Below, one piece after another: positions 1 through 11,800 of a DNA stretch of 64,000 nt. Numbering within the stretch: position 1 is the first letter of the stretch; every line of letters begins with the position of its first letter. The DNA is from Bradyrhizobium sp. JYMT SZCCT0428 (GTDB lineage Bacteria; Pseudomonadota; Alphaproteobacteria; Rhizobiales; Xanthobacteraceae): contig NZ_JAFCLS010000001.1 of the NCBI RefSeq assembly GCF_018131075.1, positions 62,001 through 126,000 of the forward strand. The letters run 5' to 3'. A program made the position numbers and the translations under genes. Under the pieces are notes generated by a model, which searched no databases, was not told the DNA's origin, and saw only the letters and a list, made by a program, of their open reading frames with translations.

Positions 1-806
1 CGGGCTATTGCGTCGGCGGCACCCTGCTCGCCTCGACGCTGGCGTGGCTCGCCGAAAAGCGCCGCGTGCGCGTCACCTCGGCGACGTTCTTTGCAGCCCA
101 GGTCGACTTCACCCATGCCGGCGACCTGCTCGTGTTTGTCGACGAAGACCAGATCTCGGCGCTCGAGCGCGACATGGCGTCGGCCGGCGTGCTCGAAGGC
201 AGCAAGATGGCGATGGCCTTCAACATGCTGCGCTCGAACGACCTGATCTGGTCCTACGTCATCAGCAACTATTTGAAGGGACAGCCGCCCTCGTCCTTCG
301 ACCTGCTGCACTGGAATTCCGACGCGACGCGGATGCCGGCAGCCAACCATTCCTTCTACTTGCGCAATTGCTACCTGGAGAACCGGCTGTCCACCGGCAG
401 CATGGTGCTCGACAACACGCTGCTCGACCTCTCGAAGGTGAAGGTGCCGGTCTATAATCTGGCGACGCGCGAAGATCACATCGCGCCCGCGGATTCGGTG
501 CTGTACGGCTCGCAGTTCTTCGGCGGGCCGGTCAAATACGTGCTGTCCGGATCCGGCCACATTGCCGGCGTGGTCAACCCGCCGGCGTCCGGAAAATATC
601 AGTACTGGACCAACGACAATATCAAGGACGTCACGCTGGCCGACTGGCTCAAGAACGCCACCGAGCACAAGGGATCGTGGTGGCCGGACTGGCGTCAATG
701 GCTGGAGGGCCTCGACGCCGAGATGGTGCCCGCGCGCGCGGTCGGCTCCGAGGCGATGCCGCCGATCGAGGATGCGCCCGGCAGCTACGTTCGCGTCCGC
801 GCGTAG
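1..806 (+). CDS. phaC: Class I poly(3-hydroxyalkanoate) synthase PhaC, C-terminal part
   Basis: The gene is cut by the left edge of the window; the frame is open from base 3. The synthase polymerises hydroxyacyl-CoA into PHA storage granules in the cytoplasm. The first visible residues form the lipase-like box GYCVGG, whose Cys (bases 9-11) is the expected covalent nucleophile. The other two triad members are visible as Asp in ATREDHIAP (about base 474) and His in SGSGHIAGV (about base 558). The tail with WWPDWRQWL is typical of class I PhaC. About 267 residues are visible, so roughly half of a 570-600 aa enzyme is missing. No phaR, phaA or phaB is seen in the window. Confidence 0.93.
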   Translation, partial: GYCVGGTLLASTLAWLAEKRRVRVTSATFFAAQVDFTHAGDLLVFVDEDQISALERDMASAGVLEGSKMAMAFNMLRSNDLIWSYVISNYLKGQPPSSFDLLHWNSDATRMPAANHSFYLRNCYLENRLSTGSMVLDNTLLDLSKVKVPVYNLATREDHIAPADSVLYGSQFFGGPVKYVLSGSGHIAGVVNPPASGKYQYWTNDNIKDVTLADWLKNATEHKGSWWPDWRQWLEGLDAEMVPARAVGSEAMPPIEDAPGSYVRVRA

Positions 807-877
807 CGCAAGCCCGCGGGGTTGGCTATAAGCTGATATCCCGTATCGGGATTCGAAAATCGACTGAGGGGGAAACA

Positions 878-1276
878 ATGACGCGTGAATTGTTCTGGCT
901 GACGCTGACGGTGATTTTGACCGGTCTGCTGTGGGTCCCCTACATCATCAACCGCTGTCAGATCCGCGGCCTTTCCGGCGCCATGGCCAATCCCTCGCGC
1001 AACGACAAGCCGCATGCCGAATGGGCCAACCGGCTGATGTTCGCGCATGACAACGCGGTCGAAAACCTCATCATCTTTGCCCCCCTGGTGCTGATCCTGA
1101 ACGCGGCCGACTATTCCACCAAATGGACCGTGATGGCCTGCATGGTCTATTTCTGGTCCCGCGTCGCACATCTGATCGTCTATACGCTCGGCCTGCCGGT
1201 GTTCCGCACCCTGGCCTTCACCGTCGGCTTCCTCGCGCAGGCCGTGCTGGCGCTGGCGATCTTCCAGGTGCTTTGA
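878..1276 (+). CDS. MAPEG family membrane protein
   Basis: A 132-aa integral membrane protein with four hydrophobic segments, at about residues 5-24, 50-67, 82-105 and 109-132, and the loop signature of the MAPEG family (membrane-associated eicosanoid/glutathione metabolism), including ANPSRNDKPHAEWANR and AHDNAVENL. Eukaryotic MAPEG members are glutathione transferases or peroxidases; the substrate of the bacterial versions is mostly unknown. The ATG at 878 follows a GGGGGAAAC ribosome-binding site. It lies 71 bp after the PHA synthase stop on the same strand, so cotranscription is possible, but no functional link is evident. Confidence 0.85.
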   Translation: MTRELFWLTLTVILTGLLWVPYIINRCQIRGLSGAMANPSRNDKPHAEWANRLMFAHDNAVENLIIFAPLVLILNAADYSTKWTVMACMVYFWSRVAHLIVYTLGLPVFRTLAFTVGFLAQAVLALAIFQVL

Positions 1277-1353
1277 GCGGCGGAATTGCTGGCAACGCGA
1301 TAGGGTGATGAGGTCGACGGCTCAGTCGAACTCATTGCCGCCGCAGGCGACGT

Positions 1354-2586
1354 TCAATTTGTGATGTCTATGGCGATATCCGCAAAGTTGCCCTGCGACA
1401 GCGCCTTGCGTTTGATCAACAGTACGATCGAATAGACATCTCCCCAAATCCAACCCTGCATGCTGCTGGTAGGAAGCTCCAGCAGCACCTCGGTGTCGGT
1501 TTCCGGACCGTGCGGCGTGTAGATATGCCCCGCGGGGCCGTGTCCCATGGCGCCATGATGCCCCAGCGTTTCGTGCAGCCAGATTCGCTCCATCAGCTCG
1601 CGCAGTGCCGGATGCAGGCTTGCGGGGTCGTGTAGGCGTTGACGCCATGCCAATAGAGCAGCGAAGTATTCCAGCTCCACCATATCGGCAGGCTCCGCGA
1701 GATCACCGGCAATTCGCAAAGCCGTGAGCTGCGGTACTCCAAACAGCAATAGCCGTCCTCATCGTCCTTGAGATAATTGAACTCGTAAGTCGGAAGGCCG
1801 GCGATTTTCGAAAGCTGGAGCGACCTCTTTCAGGTCGAAGCGGTATCTGCTCGACACAAGAATGGCCTCGACTTTGTAGAACTCCTCCAGGCTCTGGAAC
1901 GCCAGCGCCTTGGTTTCGTCCATCCATTGCAGGTCATTTTCGCGGAGCTTCTTCATCGCTGGAAAGCGACAGATCTGCTTCAGCTGCCCGATGAAGAATT
2001 CTTCCAGACTATCGAGCAGGACAACGAGCGTTTTCGGGTCGAAGGGGTGGAGGGCGGGATTTGCGAGGTCGGGCTTGACGTCCTTCCACGCTGCTTCGGA
2101 GGGCCTGCGGCTTACGGTGTCGATCGAGCGCGCATGACGCCCTTCGTCGATCCTGACGGGCCAGCGCGGAAGGAGATCAGTCTCTTTCGCATGGGACGCG
2201 TAGGTCCTCGCCCATTCCGCTGCCATTTGCCCTGGCCCATCACGTTCTTCAATGTCGCCTCTGATGTGGAGGACTTCAGCGGCATTTCCTACCGGATGCA
2301 CGAACACTGCCAGCCAGCCGTCGCGTGGCCCCGCCCCTGACCATATGCCCGCCGGAAGCTGTGAGAGATTGATCTGACACGCGAAATGCAGCGGCACTCC
2401 TTTGCGCTCCGGCCAAGGAATATCTTTCGGCAGTTTCGGCTTGCCGCCGAACCAGCTATCCGCCTCGTCGAAGCGTATCGGGACAACGGGAGTAAGGAGC
2501 GCACAGGGACGATCCGCGCTGCGCGCCCGCTCAAGCATTTTTTCCGTGTCGGCCTCGTTCTGCAAAAAATCCAAAAGGAGATTCAT
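1354..2586 (-). pseudogene. DUF1963 (YwqG-like) protein, interrupted by two compensating frameshifts
   Basis: The ATG at 2586 has a good ribosome-binding site (GAAGGTAAGCAC). The N-terminal 270 residues show DUF1963 features such as SWFGGKPKLPKDIPWP and LHFACQINLSQLP. That frame stops at 1759, but from about 1797 to 1748 a different frame reads LPTYEFNYLKDDEDGYC, and from about 1749 the original frame resumes with LFGVPQLTALRIAGD and runs to the normal-looking end IDITN at 1354. An extra base near 1797 and a missing base near 1747 explain the pattern. Function of the family is unknown. This is either a recent pseudogene or two assembly errors. Confidence 0.8.
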
Positions 2587-2702
2587 GTGCTTACCTTCTA
2601 CGGGCCTGTTAGGTGTGCACATGATGCGTCACATTGCTTAAAACACCATTTTCAGATGGTTGCAGATTGCTGCTAATGCAGCCTGACGCCCGCTACGGCC
2701 GA

Positions 2703-3908
2703 TCAGCCCGCGGCAATCGCCCCGACCGTCGGACGCAATTTCCTGAGCCAGAGCAGGATCAGGAGAGCACCGCACGAACATGCCATCGCAAGGCCAAGCA
2801 GCGCGTTGCTGCCGAAATTCGTCAGCAGGCCGACGAGAAGCGGGGGCGAAGCTGCGGAAATGAGATTGAGCGGCAACGCAATGCGCGAGGTCGCCTTGGC
2901 GAATTCGGCCTGGTCGTAAAACACCAGGGGTATGGTCGCACGGGCGACCGCGAACGCGCCGCTGCCCATACCATATAGCAGAATGAAGGCCGCGATCGCC
3001 CAATGCGATCCGCCGCCGAACATCAGCAGAAACATCGCCACAGGAATTGCCGAGCCGGCAAACAGCCCCGTCGTAATCCCATCCCACCGCCCGCCGCCAA
3101 GAAAATCCAAACCCCTGGCGCTGACCTGAATCACGCCCAGCATCGAGCCGAAGGTAACGGCCGTGGCCGCCGACAGGCCCTCCACCTTCAGAAGCTCGAT
3201 CAGCACGGCACTGAATCCGAAGGCAACGAATGCATTGAGCGCGAGCGCGGCCAGAATCAGCAGGAACGTGCTTTTTTTCACGATCGGCGACTTGCCGGCC
3301 GGCTGCGCCGCGAAAATCGCCTCATCGTTTGGTTCGGTTCGGCGCGGCAATCCGAAATAATACAGCGGCAGGCACAGAAGCAGCAGCATCCCGCAATAGA
3401 CCAGACAGGTTCCGCGCCAGCCCACAACGTCTGACAGAAACGACGTGGTAGGCCAAAAAACACTGCTGGAAAGCCCGGTCACCAGCATCATGGCGCCGAT
3501 GCCACGCTTCGCATCCCGCCCGGCGATCTCGTTGAGCAAGATGTAGGCGGCCGTGGCCAGCGTGGCGCTGCCGGCCGCGCCGAGGATCACCCACGCGGCG
3601 AAAAACTGTATCGGGCCGTGTGCGAGCGAGAGCAGAACGAAGCCCGGCGCACCGATGATGGTCCCCGCGATCATCACCCGGCGGGCACCAAATTGCGTGA
3701 ACGGCCTTGCCAGGATCGGAGCGCACAGGCCCATCAGGACATAGAAGATCGAGTTGCCGGCAAACACTGCCGAGATGTCCATGTGAAGATCGGCGGCGAT
3801 CTGCCCGCCCACGACCGCAAGAAGTCCGATCGTCCCCCATCCGATGACCTGCGTAATCGCCAGAACGATCAGGACGCGGAAAATTGTCTTGCCGGACTGA
3901 AGGACCAT
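2703..3908 (-). CDS. MFS transporter
   Basis: A 401-aa major facilitator with about 12 hydrophobic segments. Residues such as LARPFTQFGARRVMIAG in the loop after TM2 resemble the MFS cytoplasmic-loop signature. The ATG at 3908 is preferred because residues upstream of it in the same frame overlap the methyltransferase gene and are not membrane-like; only 4 bp separate it from the methyltransferase stop. The two genes therefore probably form an operon, methyltransferase first. Substrate unknown. The arrangement would suit modification followed by export of a small molecule, but that is only inference. Confidence 0.85.
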   Translation of the reverse strand: MVLQSGKTIFRVLIVLAITQVIGWGTIGLLAVVGGQIAADLHMDISAVFAGNSIFYVLMGLCAPILARPFTQFGARRVMIAGTIIGAPGFVLLSLAHGPIQFFAAWVILGAAGSATLATAAYILLNEIAGRDAKRGIGAMMLVTGLSSSVFWPTTSFLSDVVGWRGTCLVYCGMLLLLCLPLYYFGLPRRTEPNDEAIFAAQPAGKSPIVKKSTFLLILAALALNAFVAFGFSAVLIELLKVEGLSAATAVTFGSMLGVIQVSARGLDFLGGGRWDGITTGLFAGSAIPVAMFLLMFGGGSHWAIAAFILLYGMGSGAFAVARATIPLVFYDQAEFAKATSRIALPLNLISAASPPLLVGLLTNFGSNALLGLAMACSCGALLILLWLRKLRPTVGAIAAG

Positions 3909-3912
3909 CGGA

Positions 3913-4506
3913 TCAGAGGCTTTTCCGGGCCACGACAAACAGCATCGGGCTCCACCGGTTGTCGAAGCCGATGACCTCGCCGGTCTCGATTTCAAGTGAA
4001 CTCCAGTTGCCTGAGCTGGCGTAGGTTTCGCGCAGCCAATCAGGCGACGGGTAATTGTAGTAGCGGCCCAGCGTATCGCGGCCGTCGGCGTCACCGGTCT
4101 TGAAGCTGGCAAAGAAAGCGCCGCCTTGTTTCAGCGCACGCCAGATCAGCGACAGCACCTGCGCTAGTTCATCGCGCGGAACGTGCAGCAGGCAGGCATT
4201 GGCCCACACGCCGTCATAGGTCTCGACCGCGTCGATGTCGTGAAACAGCAGCGTGCCGACCGGGCGGCCGAGGCGGCGCGATGCGACCTCAGCCATTTCC
4301 GGCGATCCGTCCGTCGGCGACACGTCAAAGCCCCGCGCCAGCATTTCCGCGGTGTCGCCGCCGGCGCCACATCCGAGTTCGAGAATGGCAGCACCGGGTG
4401 GAAGCAGCGAGAGGAACGCCTCCAGCCTTGCCCGACGCGAGGTGATCTCGCGTCCCGCGTAAGCCTCGGCATGGCCGCGGTAGAATTGAAGCGTCGCCTC
4501 GTCCAC
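3913..4506 (-). CDS. Class I SAM-dependent methyltransferase
   Basis: A 197-aa soluble protein with the Rossmann-like methyltransferase fold. Motif I is ILELGCGAGGDT (residues 41-52), the acidic residue of motif II is probably Asp66 in VSPTDGSPEM, and the post-motif segment WANACLLHVPRDEL matches the usual tail of the Methyltransf_11/25 core. The substrate cannot be predicted. It is the first gene of a probable two-gene operon with the MFS transporter that starts 4 bp after its stop. About 190 bp separate it from the argC stop upstream. Confidence 0.88.
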   Translation of the reverse strand: MDEATLQFYRGHAEAYAGREITSRRARLEAFLSLLPPGAAILELGCGAGGDTAEMLARGFDVSPTDGSPEMAEVASRRLGRPVGTLLFHDIDAVETYDGVWANACLLHVPRDELAQVLSLIWRALKQGGAFFASFKTGDADGRDTLGRYYNYPSPDWLRETYASSGNWSSLEIETGEVIGFDNRWSPMLFVVARKSL

Positions 4507-4646
4507 GAATTCCTCTTGCTGTCGGCGAGGCGCAGCATCAGCTGCATGTTACGGCAAAACAGTAGACCTGCCTTCGCCGGACGCAACTATGGATTCTGCG
4601 GTTCTGGGATGCGCTCGCAAGCCTCGACGGCCGAACGGGCGGCAGC

Positions 4647-4677
4647 GCCGGCATCGCGCCGATGGCGTGATGCCGGC
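4647..4677 (-). terminator. Possible hairpin downstream of argC
   Basis: A 9-bp perfect inverted repeat (GCCGGCATC at 4647-4655 and its complement at 4669-4677) lies 21 bp beyond the argC stop. It lacks a following T-run on either strand, so it is a weak terminator candidate or simply a structured spacer. Confidence 0.35.
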
Positions 4678-4697
4678 TTGAGCGTAAGGCTTTGGGC

Positions 4698-5675
4698 CTA
4701 AGCGTCGGCCAATCCAAGCATCAGCCGCATGTTCTGCACGGCGGCTCCGGAGGCGCCCTTGCCGAGATTGTCGAGACGCGCGACCAGCACGGCATGGGGA
4801 TGCTGCTGGCTCGCAAACACGTAGAGCTCGAGCTTGTTGGTCTCGTTGAGCGCTTCGGGTTCCAGCCGTCCGGTTTTTGACGTCGCGTATTCGAGCGGCA
4901 TCACGGAAACATATTTGCTGCCCGCGTACCGCTTTGCGAGCGCGGCATGCAGTTGGGCGCCATCGGGCTTGGCCGGAAGCGCGTCCAGATGCAACGGCAC
5001 CGACACCAGCATGCCCTGCCGGTAGTTGCCGACCGACGGAACGAATATCGGCCGCCGCGTCAGCCGTGAGTACAGCTGCGTCTCCGGCAGATGCTTGTGC
5101 TCGAAGCCAAGACCATACAGTTCAAAGGACGGCGCGGTGCCGCCTTCGAAACTTTCGATCATCGACTTGCCGCCGCCGGAATAACCGCTGACCGCATTGA
5201 TGGTGACGGGATAGTCCGCCGGCAGCAGTCCCGCGTCCACGAGTGGGCGCAGCAGGGCGATCCCGCCTGTCGGATAGCAGCCCGGGTTTGAGACCTTCCG
5301 TGCCGCCTTGATCTTGTCGGCCTGGTCAGGCGTGAGTTCCGCAAAACCATAGGTCCAGTCGGGCGCGACGCGAAACGCCGTCGAGGCGTCGAGCACCTTG
5401 GGTCCCTTGGCGACCATGCCGTCGATCAACGCCACGGTTTCCTTGGCCGCATCGTCCGGCAGGCAGAGGATCACGAGATCCACCTCCTCCATCAGCGCCC
5501 GCTTGGCGCCGGCGTCCTTGCGCTTGTCCTCGGCAATGCTCTTCAGCGCGACGTCGCCCTGCAGGCGCAGCCGCTCCTGAATGCCAAGGCCCGTCGTTCC
5601 GGACGCGCCATCGACAAAGATGGTGGGCTTCCTGGTGTCGCCGGTCGTGTGCGGCTTGATATCGGTCAGGGTCAT
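4698..5675 (-). CDS. argC: N-acetyl-gamma-glutamyl-phosphate reductase (type 2)
   Basis: A 325-aa enzyme of arginine biosynthesis that reduces N-acetyl-glutamyl 5-phosphate to the semialdehyde using NADPH. The N-terminal nucleotide-binding motif is VDGASGTTGLGIQERL (residues 21-36), and the catalytic cysteine is Cys133 in VSNPGCYPTGG. The short length and the sequence SGYSGGGKSMIE identify the type 2 branch common in alphaproteobacteria. Its ATG overlaps the stop of the upstream PaiB-like gene by 4 bp (ATGA), so the two are probably translationally coupled. Confidence 0.95.
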   Translation of the reverse strand: MTLTDIKPHTTGDTRKPTIFVDGASGTTGLGIQERLRLQGDVALKSIAEDKRKDAGAKRALMEEVDLVILCLPDDAAKETVALIDGMVAKGPKVLDASTAFRVAPDWTYGFAELTPDQADKIKAARKVSNPGCYPTGGIALLRPLVDAGLLPADYPVTINAVSGYSGGGKSMIESFEGGTAPSFELYGLGFEHKHLPETQLYSRLTRRPIFVPSVGNYRQGMLVSVPLHLDALPAKPDGAQLHAALAKRYAGSKYVSVMPLEYATSKTGRLEPEALNETNKLELYVFASQQHPHAVLVARLDNLGKGASGAAVQNMRLMLGLADA

Positions 5676-6367
5676 GGCGCGTTCCTTTCAAGCGTCGTCG
5701 CGTCGTTCGTTGCTGCTGTGTCGGTAATGTCGGTCATGAAGGCCTGCGGGCGCGCCTCGCGCATCAGACCTGCGATCTCGGCTGCATCAGCGTCACCCTG
5801 TGACGCCAGCGCATTGCTGATGGCTGAGTAGTCGGCGTCGGATTTGTGCTGGTTCAATTTGAAGCTGCCCTCGATCTCCTCAACCGTCATCACCAGACCC
5901 ACGATCGCCTTCTTCATGGCGTCCAGCCGCCCGGCCGTCATTTTCGACGACAACCAGGGCTTCTTCGGCAACAGCCGGTTTTCGAACTTGGCGCTGAGCG
6001 TCTCGATCTGCTCGGCCAGTTCGTCGTCGGACAGTGCCCGTACCGTGCCCGTCAGGTGCACGGCCTGGTAGAGCCAGGTCGGCACTTGATCGGGCGAAAC
6101 GTACCAGTCGGGCGACACATAGGCATCCGCGCCGTTCACGGCCAGCAGCCAGGACGAGGCCCCGCCGGCGAGCTTTACCAGCGGATTATGACGGGCAACA
6201 TGAAACAGCGCGCGCGGCGTCCCGTCATCGGCAAAGCCGAGATAGAACGGCAGCGGCGAGGCAATCGGCTTGGCGCCATCCCACGCGCAGACGAGGCCAA
6301 AGCCGCGCGCTTCCGCAAACGCCAGGCTGGCGGCGCGGTCGGGCTTGAACGGAGGCGGCGTATACAT
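5672..6367 (-). CDS. FMN-binding PaiB-type protein
   Basis: A 231-aa protein of the FMN-binding negative regulator family. It starts MYTPPPFKPDR and has the conserved SPLPFYLGF, ARHNPLVK, YVSPDWY and QVPTWLYQAVHLTG segments, with KLNQHKSDADY near the C terminus. Bacillus PaiB was described as a repressor of sporulation and protease genes, but the fold is a split-barrel flavin-binding one and many members may be enzymes. It is the first gene of a probable two-gene unit with argC (4-bp overlap), an odd partner with no obvious metabolic link. Confidence 0.88.
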   Translation of the reverse strand: MYTPPPFKPDRAASLAFAEARGFGLVCAWDGAKPIASPLPFYLGFADDGTPRALFHVARHNPLVKLAGGASSWLLAVNGADAYVSPDWYVSPDQVPTWLYQAVHLTGTVRALSDDELAEQIETLSAKFENRLLPKKPWLSSKMTAGRLDAMKKAIVGLVMTVEEIEGSFKLNQHKSDADYSAISNALASQGDADAAEIAGLMREARPQAFMTDITDTAATNDATTLERNAP

Positions 6368-6597
6368 TTCAAACTCCTGCTTGACGTAGGAGCCGCCAGA
6401 TCAAACCGCGTGTCTTGAAGGGAAAGAGCCGCGGATCGTATCCGGCGGCAGAGGCGATGATCTTAAACGCAGACAACCGCTCGTACCGCGACAATGCGGC
6501 GGCGGCGGGCGATGATGCTGGTCGAAGCGTTGATCATGGGCGTGCCTATAGGGCCGCACGGTTCCACCGTCAAGCCAAAACACCCGGCCAGAACACA

Positions 6598-6621
6598 AAG
6601 GCCGCCCCGAAGGGCGGCCTT
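6598..6621 (-). terminator. Rho-independent terminator of the MBL-fold hydrolase gene
   Basis: A 10-bp GC-rich stem (AAGGCCGCCC with its complement) closes a 4-base loop. On the minus strand it is followed by TTTGTG, and it lies 27 bp beyond the hydrolase stop. It also separates this gene from the PaiB-argC unit. Confidence 0.8.
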
Positions 6622-6647
6622 GGCTCGATCGTTGGGGCAAGGAAAGC

Positions 6648-7637
6648 TTAGATCACCGGGTTCCAATGCGCTGGCACCACGCGATACCCACTGCCGTCCT
6701 TCTCCACATTCCCAAGGCCCGGGAACGGATAGTGGAAGCCCTGCACCATGAGCTTTTCCGCCAAGACCATGTCGTAGGTCTTGCGCCGGGCCTTCTCGGC
6801 CATGGCGGCGTCCTGGTCGAAGAAGGCGTGCCAGCCCGGATTGGCGGCGAAGAGATAGGGGATGTTGGTGACGTCCGACTGGACGAACACCTTCCCCGAA
6901 CCCGACGACAACACATAGGAGGTGTGACCGGGGGTGTGGCCGGCGGTTTCCACGGCGAGCAGACCGGGGACAACGTCCTTGCCCCACTCGTACGGTGTCA
7001 CCTTCTTCTTGAGGCCTGCGTCGAAAACGCGACGGGCATTCGCGAACACACCCTTCATGCGTTCCGTGGTCTGCTTGCCCATCTCGCCGTCGTCCATGAA
7101 ATATTTCCATTCCGTGGCGGGCACCAACACCTCGGCGTTGGGGAATGCCGACACGTTCTCTGCGGTCAGAAGTCCGTTGATGTGATCACCGTGGAAATGC
7201 GAGATCACCACCATGTCGACGGACTTCGGATCGATGCCGGCCGCGGCCATATTGGTTGCGAACTGGCCGACGGCGCCCTTGCTGGAGGCGAAGGCGCCCG
7301 GGCCGTTACCGGTGTCGAGAACGATCAGCTTGCCGCCGGAGTTGATGACCAGCGGCCCGAACTGGATGCTGATTTTGTCTTTCGGCATGTGGGCTTTCTC
7401 GAGCGCCGCGGCGACCTCCTCCTTCTTCACGTTGGTGATGAAGCTATCGCCGAGCGCAAACGTGTTCACGCCGTCGGAAATGACGGTCACCTGCGCGTCC
7501 CCCACCTTGTAACGATAGAAGCTCGGCGCCTGTTTGTCGGCCATCGGCGCGGCCGCCCTTGCCGGCGCGGTAGACAGGAGTGGCGAAGCAGCGAGAGCTG
7601 CGGCGCCGGCGAGTGCGTGACGTCGTGTCAAATCCAT
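6648..7637 (-). CDS. Tat-exported metallo-beta-lactamase-fold hydrolase
   Basis: A 329-aa protein beginning with a twin-arginine signal (MDLTRRHALAG, then a hydrophobic stretch and a probable cleavage site near APARAAA). The mature part has the metal-binding motif ISHFHGDHING (His147, His149, Asp151, His152), His234 in ETAGHTPGHTS and Asp254 in VQSDVTNIP. The layout matches quorum-quenching lactonases and methyl-parathion-hydrolase-like enzymes, but the substrate is not determined. It probably acts in the periplasm after folding with metal in the cytoplasm. It stands alone, with a strong terminator after its stop. Confidence 0.9.
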   Translation of the reverse strand: MDLTRRHALAGAAALAASPLLSTAPARAAAPMADKQAPSFYRYKVGDAQVTVISDGVNTFALGDSFITNVKKEEVAAALEKAHMPKDKISIQFGPLVINSGGKLIVLDTGNGPGAFASSKGAVGQFATNMAAAGIDPKSVDMVVISHFHGDHINGLLTAENVSAFPNAEVLVPATEWKYFMDDGEMGKQTTERMKGVFANARRVFDAGLKKKVTPYEWGKDVVPGLLAVETAGHTPGHTSYVLSSGSGKVFVQSDVTNIPYLFAANPGWHAFFDQDAAMAEKARRKTYDMVLAEKLMVQGFHYPFPGLGNVEKDGSGYRVVPAHWNPVI

Positions 7638-7857
7638 GTGATGTCCTCCCAGTAAGACGATAAATGCGGTTCGCCGGAATTCCCGCTTTATTGATGTGTC
7701 CGTGTGACGTGTTCTCGGCCCTGGTTGCCGCCGCTTCTACCAGCCCTTCAGTGCTGGCGCGATGACGCCGGTGCGACGGCAGGCAGCCCGGTGTTTCCCA
7801 TCATGAGAGCTAACCCCTGCCCCCGGCGGCTTATTCCGGCAGGGTGAGCGCCTTGCG

Positions 7858-8388
7858 TCACAACAACCGCCACACCCATTCGATGATGTGCGCGATCACG
7901 TCGCCAAACAGCAACAACGCGGCCGACCAGACCAGCGCGGAGACGAAATTGGCGATCTGGAATGGCCAATACGGCATCTCGAAAATGCCGGCGGCGAGCG
8001 GCACCGACGCCCGCAACGGTCCAAAGAACCGCCCGATGAAGATGGAGGGCACGCCCCACTTTTTTACAAAAGCCTCACCGCGCGGCAGGATTTCCGGATA
8101 GCGCGACAGCGGCCAGATCTGGGCCACCTGCTCCTTGTATTTGAAGCCGAACCAGTAGGAGACCCAGTCGCCGAGTCCCGCACCAATGCCGCCGGCGATC
8201 CAGATCGGCCAGAAGTTGATGCCGCTGACGCCCATCAGCGCGCCGATCGCGACCAGAGCCCCCCAGGCCGGAACGACCAGCGAGACGAACGCCAGCGATT
8301 CGCCGAACGCCAGCAGCAGCACAACCGGTGCTGCCCAGGCCTGATGATCGCGCACGAAATCAGCCAGGGCGCGCGCAAAATCTTGCAT
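7858..8388 (-). CDS. DedA family (VTT domain) membrane protein
   Basis: A 176-aa inner-membrane protein. The family signatures are visible as LAFGESLAFVSLVVPAWG near the N terminus, GAGLGDWVSYWFGF in the middle, and FIGRFFGPLRASVPLAAG in the second half, the last being the conserved VTT re-entrant segment. DedA proteins are linked to membrane-potential maintenance and lipid-carrier or phospholipid flipping; which of these applies here is unknown. The gene stands alone between the MBL-fold hydrolase and the parE promoter region. Confidence 0.9.
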   Translation of the reverse strand: MQDFARALADFVRDHQAWAAPVVLLLAFGESLAFVSLVVPAWGALVAIGALMGVSGINFWPIWIAGGIGAGLGDWVSYWFGFKYKEQVAQIWPLSRYPEILPRGEAFVKKWGVPSIFIGRFFGPLRASVPLAAGIFEMPYWPFQIANFVSALVWSAALLLFGDVIAHIIEWVWRLL

Positions 8389-8675
8389 CCCTTAAACGCC
8401 TTCCAGCCCCAAATCCGGCCATTGAATCAAACCCGCGAGCCCATGGCCTTGGAACAGGTACGCCAGCCCGTTGCGTGACTTCAAGTCACAAAGGCGGACA
8501 CCGGGCGTGATTTAGCCGCTCTCCCGTGTTCCGCGCCTGACAACAGCACTTATCTCGTGGTACGGCCCCCGAGCGGTTGCAGCGTTCGGCCCGGCCGTCA
8601 CTTTTTAAGCCCATCCGTGGCATAGTCAGACAGATCGATTCGCTGCGCCAGGTTGCGCGCATCACATGAAGAACC

Positions 8676-10733
<2,058 letters not shown>

Positions 10734-10987
10734 CCCCAAGGTGACCCCATGGGCGATCTCGGCCGACGGCACGTGATTGTTGGGTTTGCCAGCCTTTCGG
10801 CTTGTTTGCCCCCGTGGGCGCCTGATCGTGCCTATTTTTCCCGAAGTTCCTTTTCGGGCGGATGTGCTCTCCCCGCAACAGCATTTTAGGTAGAACCGCG
10901 TATATTCCAGACACTGGGTTTAGGGAATCGGTGCAAGCGCACCATTTGGGCGGTCGGTTACGACGCTTAATTTTGAGGGTTTGGACA

Positions 10988-11800
10988 ATGAAGAAATTGG
11001 TGCTCGCTCTGACCGCGATGGCAGCCTTGACTGCCCCGGCTCTCGCGGCTGACATGGCTCCCCGTTATGCCAAGGCCCCGGCTCCGGTGGTCCCGGCCGT
11101 AAGCTGGACCGGCTGCTGGATCAGCGGCGGTGGCGGCTACGGCATCTCCCGTACCGACCGTTACTCGCGCATCGCCCAACGGCACCAACGTCCTCGGCGC
11201 CACCTCCGGTTCGGATGGCTGGCTGGCAACCGCCGGCGTGGGCTGCGATTACCAGTTCAGCGGCCGCTGGGTTGTCGGCGCCTTCGTCGACGGCACCTAC
11301 TCCGACATCAAGGGTGACCACGCCTGGCGCGTGTTCACCCCCGGCGAAACCTTTGTCGGCGAAAACAAGATGGATTGGTCTTGGGCTGTTGGCGGCCGGA
11401 TCGGTTATCTCGTCAGCCCGTCATTCCTGACCTACTTCAACGCCGGCTACACGCAGGCTCATACCGATGCCTACAATATTCGCTCGATCCTTCCTGGTGG
11501 CGCCGCAGTATCCGGCCTTCAGGTTCCGGGCCAGACCTTTGATGGCTTCTTCACAGCGGTTTCGAATATCAGCTCGACTTCCTCCCGGGCCTGTTCGTGA
11601 AGACCGAAGGTCGCGCTTCCTGGTACGATCGCAAGGACTCGCGTCTTACCTGCGTGACTGTTGGAGCGAACTGCGTCGCTGGCGCCGTTGGTACCGACCC
11701 GTTCGGCAACATCGACTCGCGCAGGCTGACCGTCTACACCGCGAAGACCGAGCTGGTCTACCGCTTCAACTGGGGTGGCCCGGTCGTCGCCAAGTACTGA
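10988..11800 (+). pseudogene. Omp25/31-type outer membrane porin, two compensating frameshifts
   Basis: The ATG at 10988 begins a classic signal peptide (MKKLVLALTAMAALTAPALAA) followed by a mature start with VSWTGCWISGGGGYG, the hallmark of small rhizobial beta-barrel proteins. After about 11155 the frame must change to read RASPNGTNVLGATSGSDGW and the following barrel strands. Near 11553 it must return to the first frame to give GFEYQLDFLPGLFVKTE and the standard end VYRFNWGGPVVAKY. Each single frame ends early (11317 and 11600). The uniform match outside the two shift points argues for recent loss of frame or sequencing error rather than an ancient pseudogene. Confidence 0.8.
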
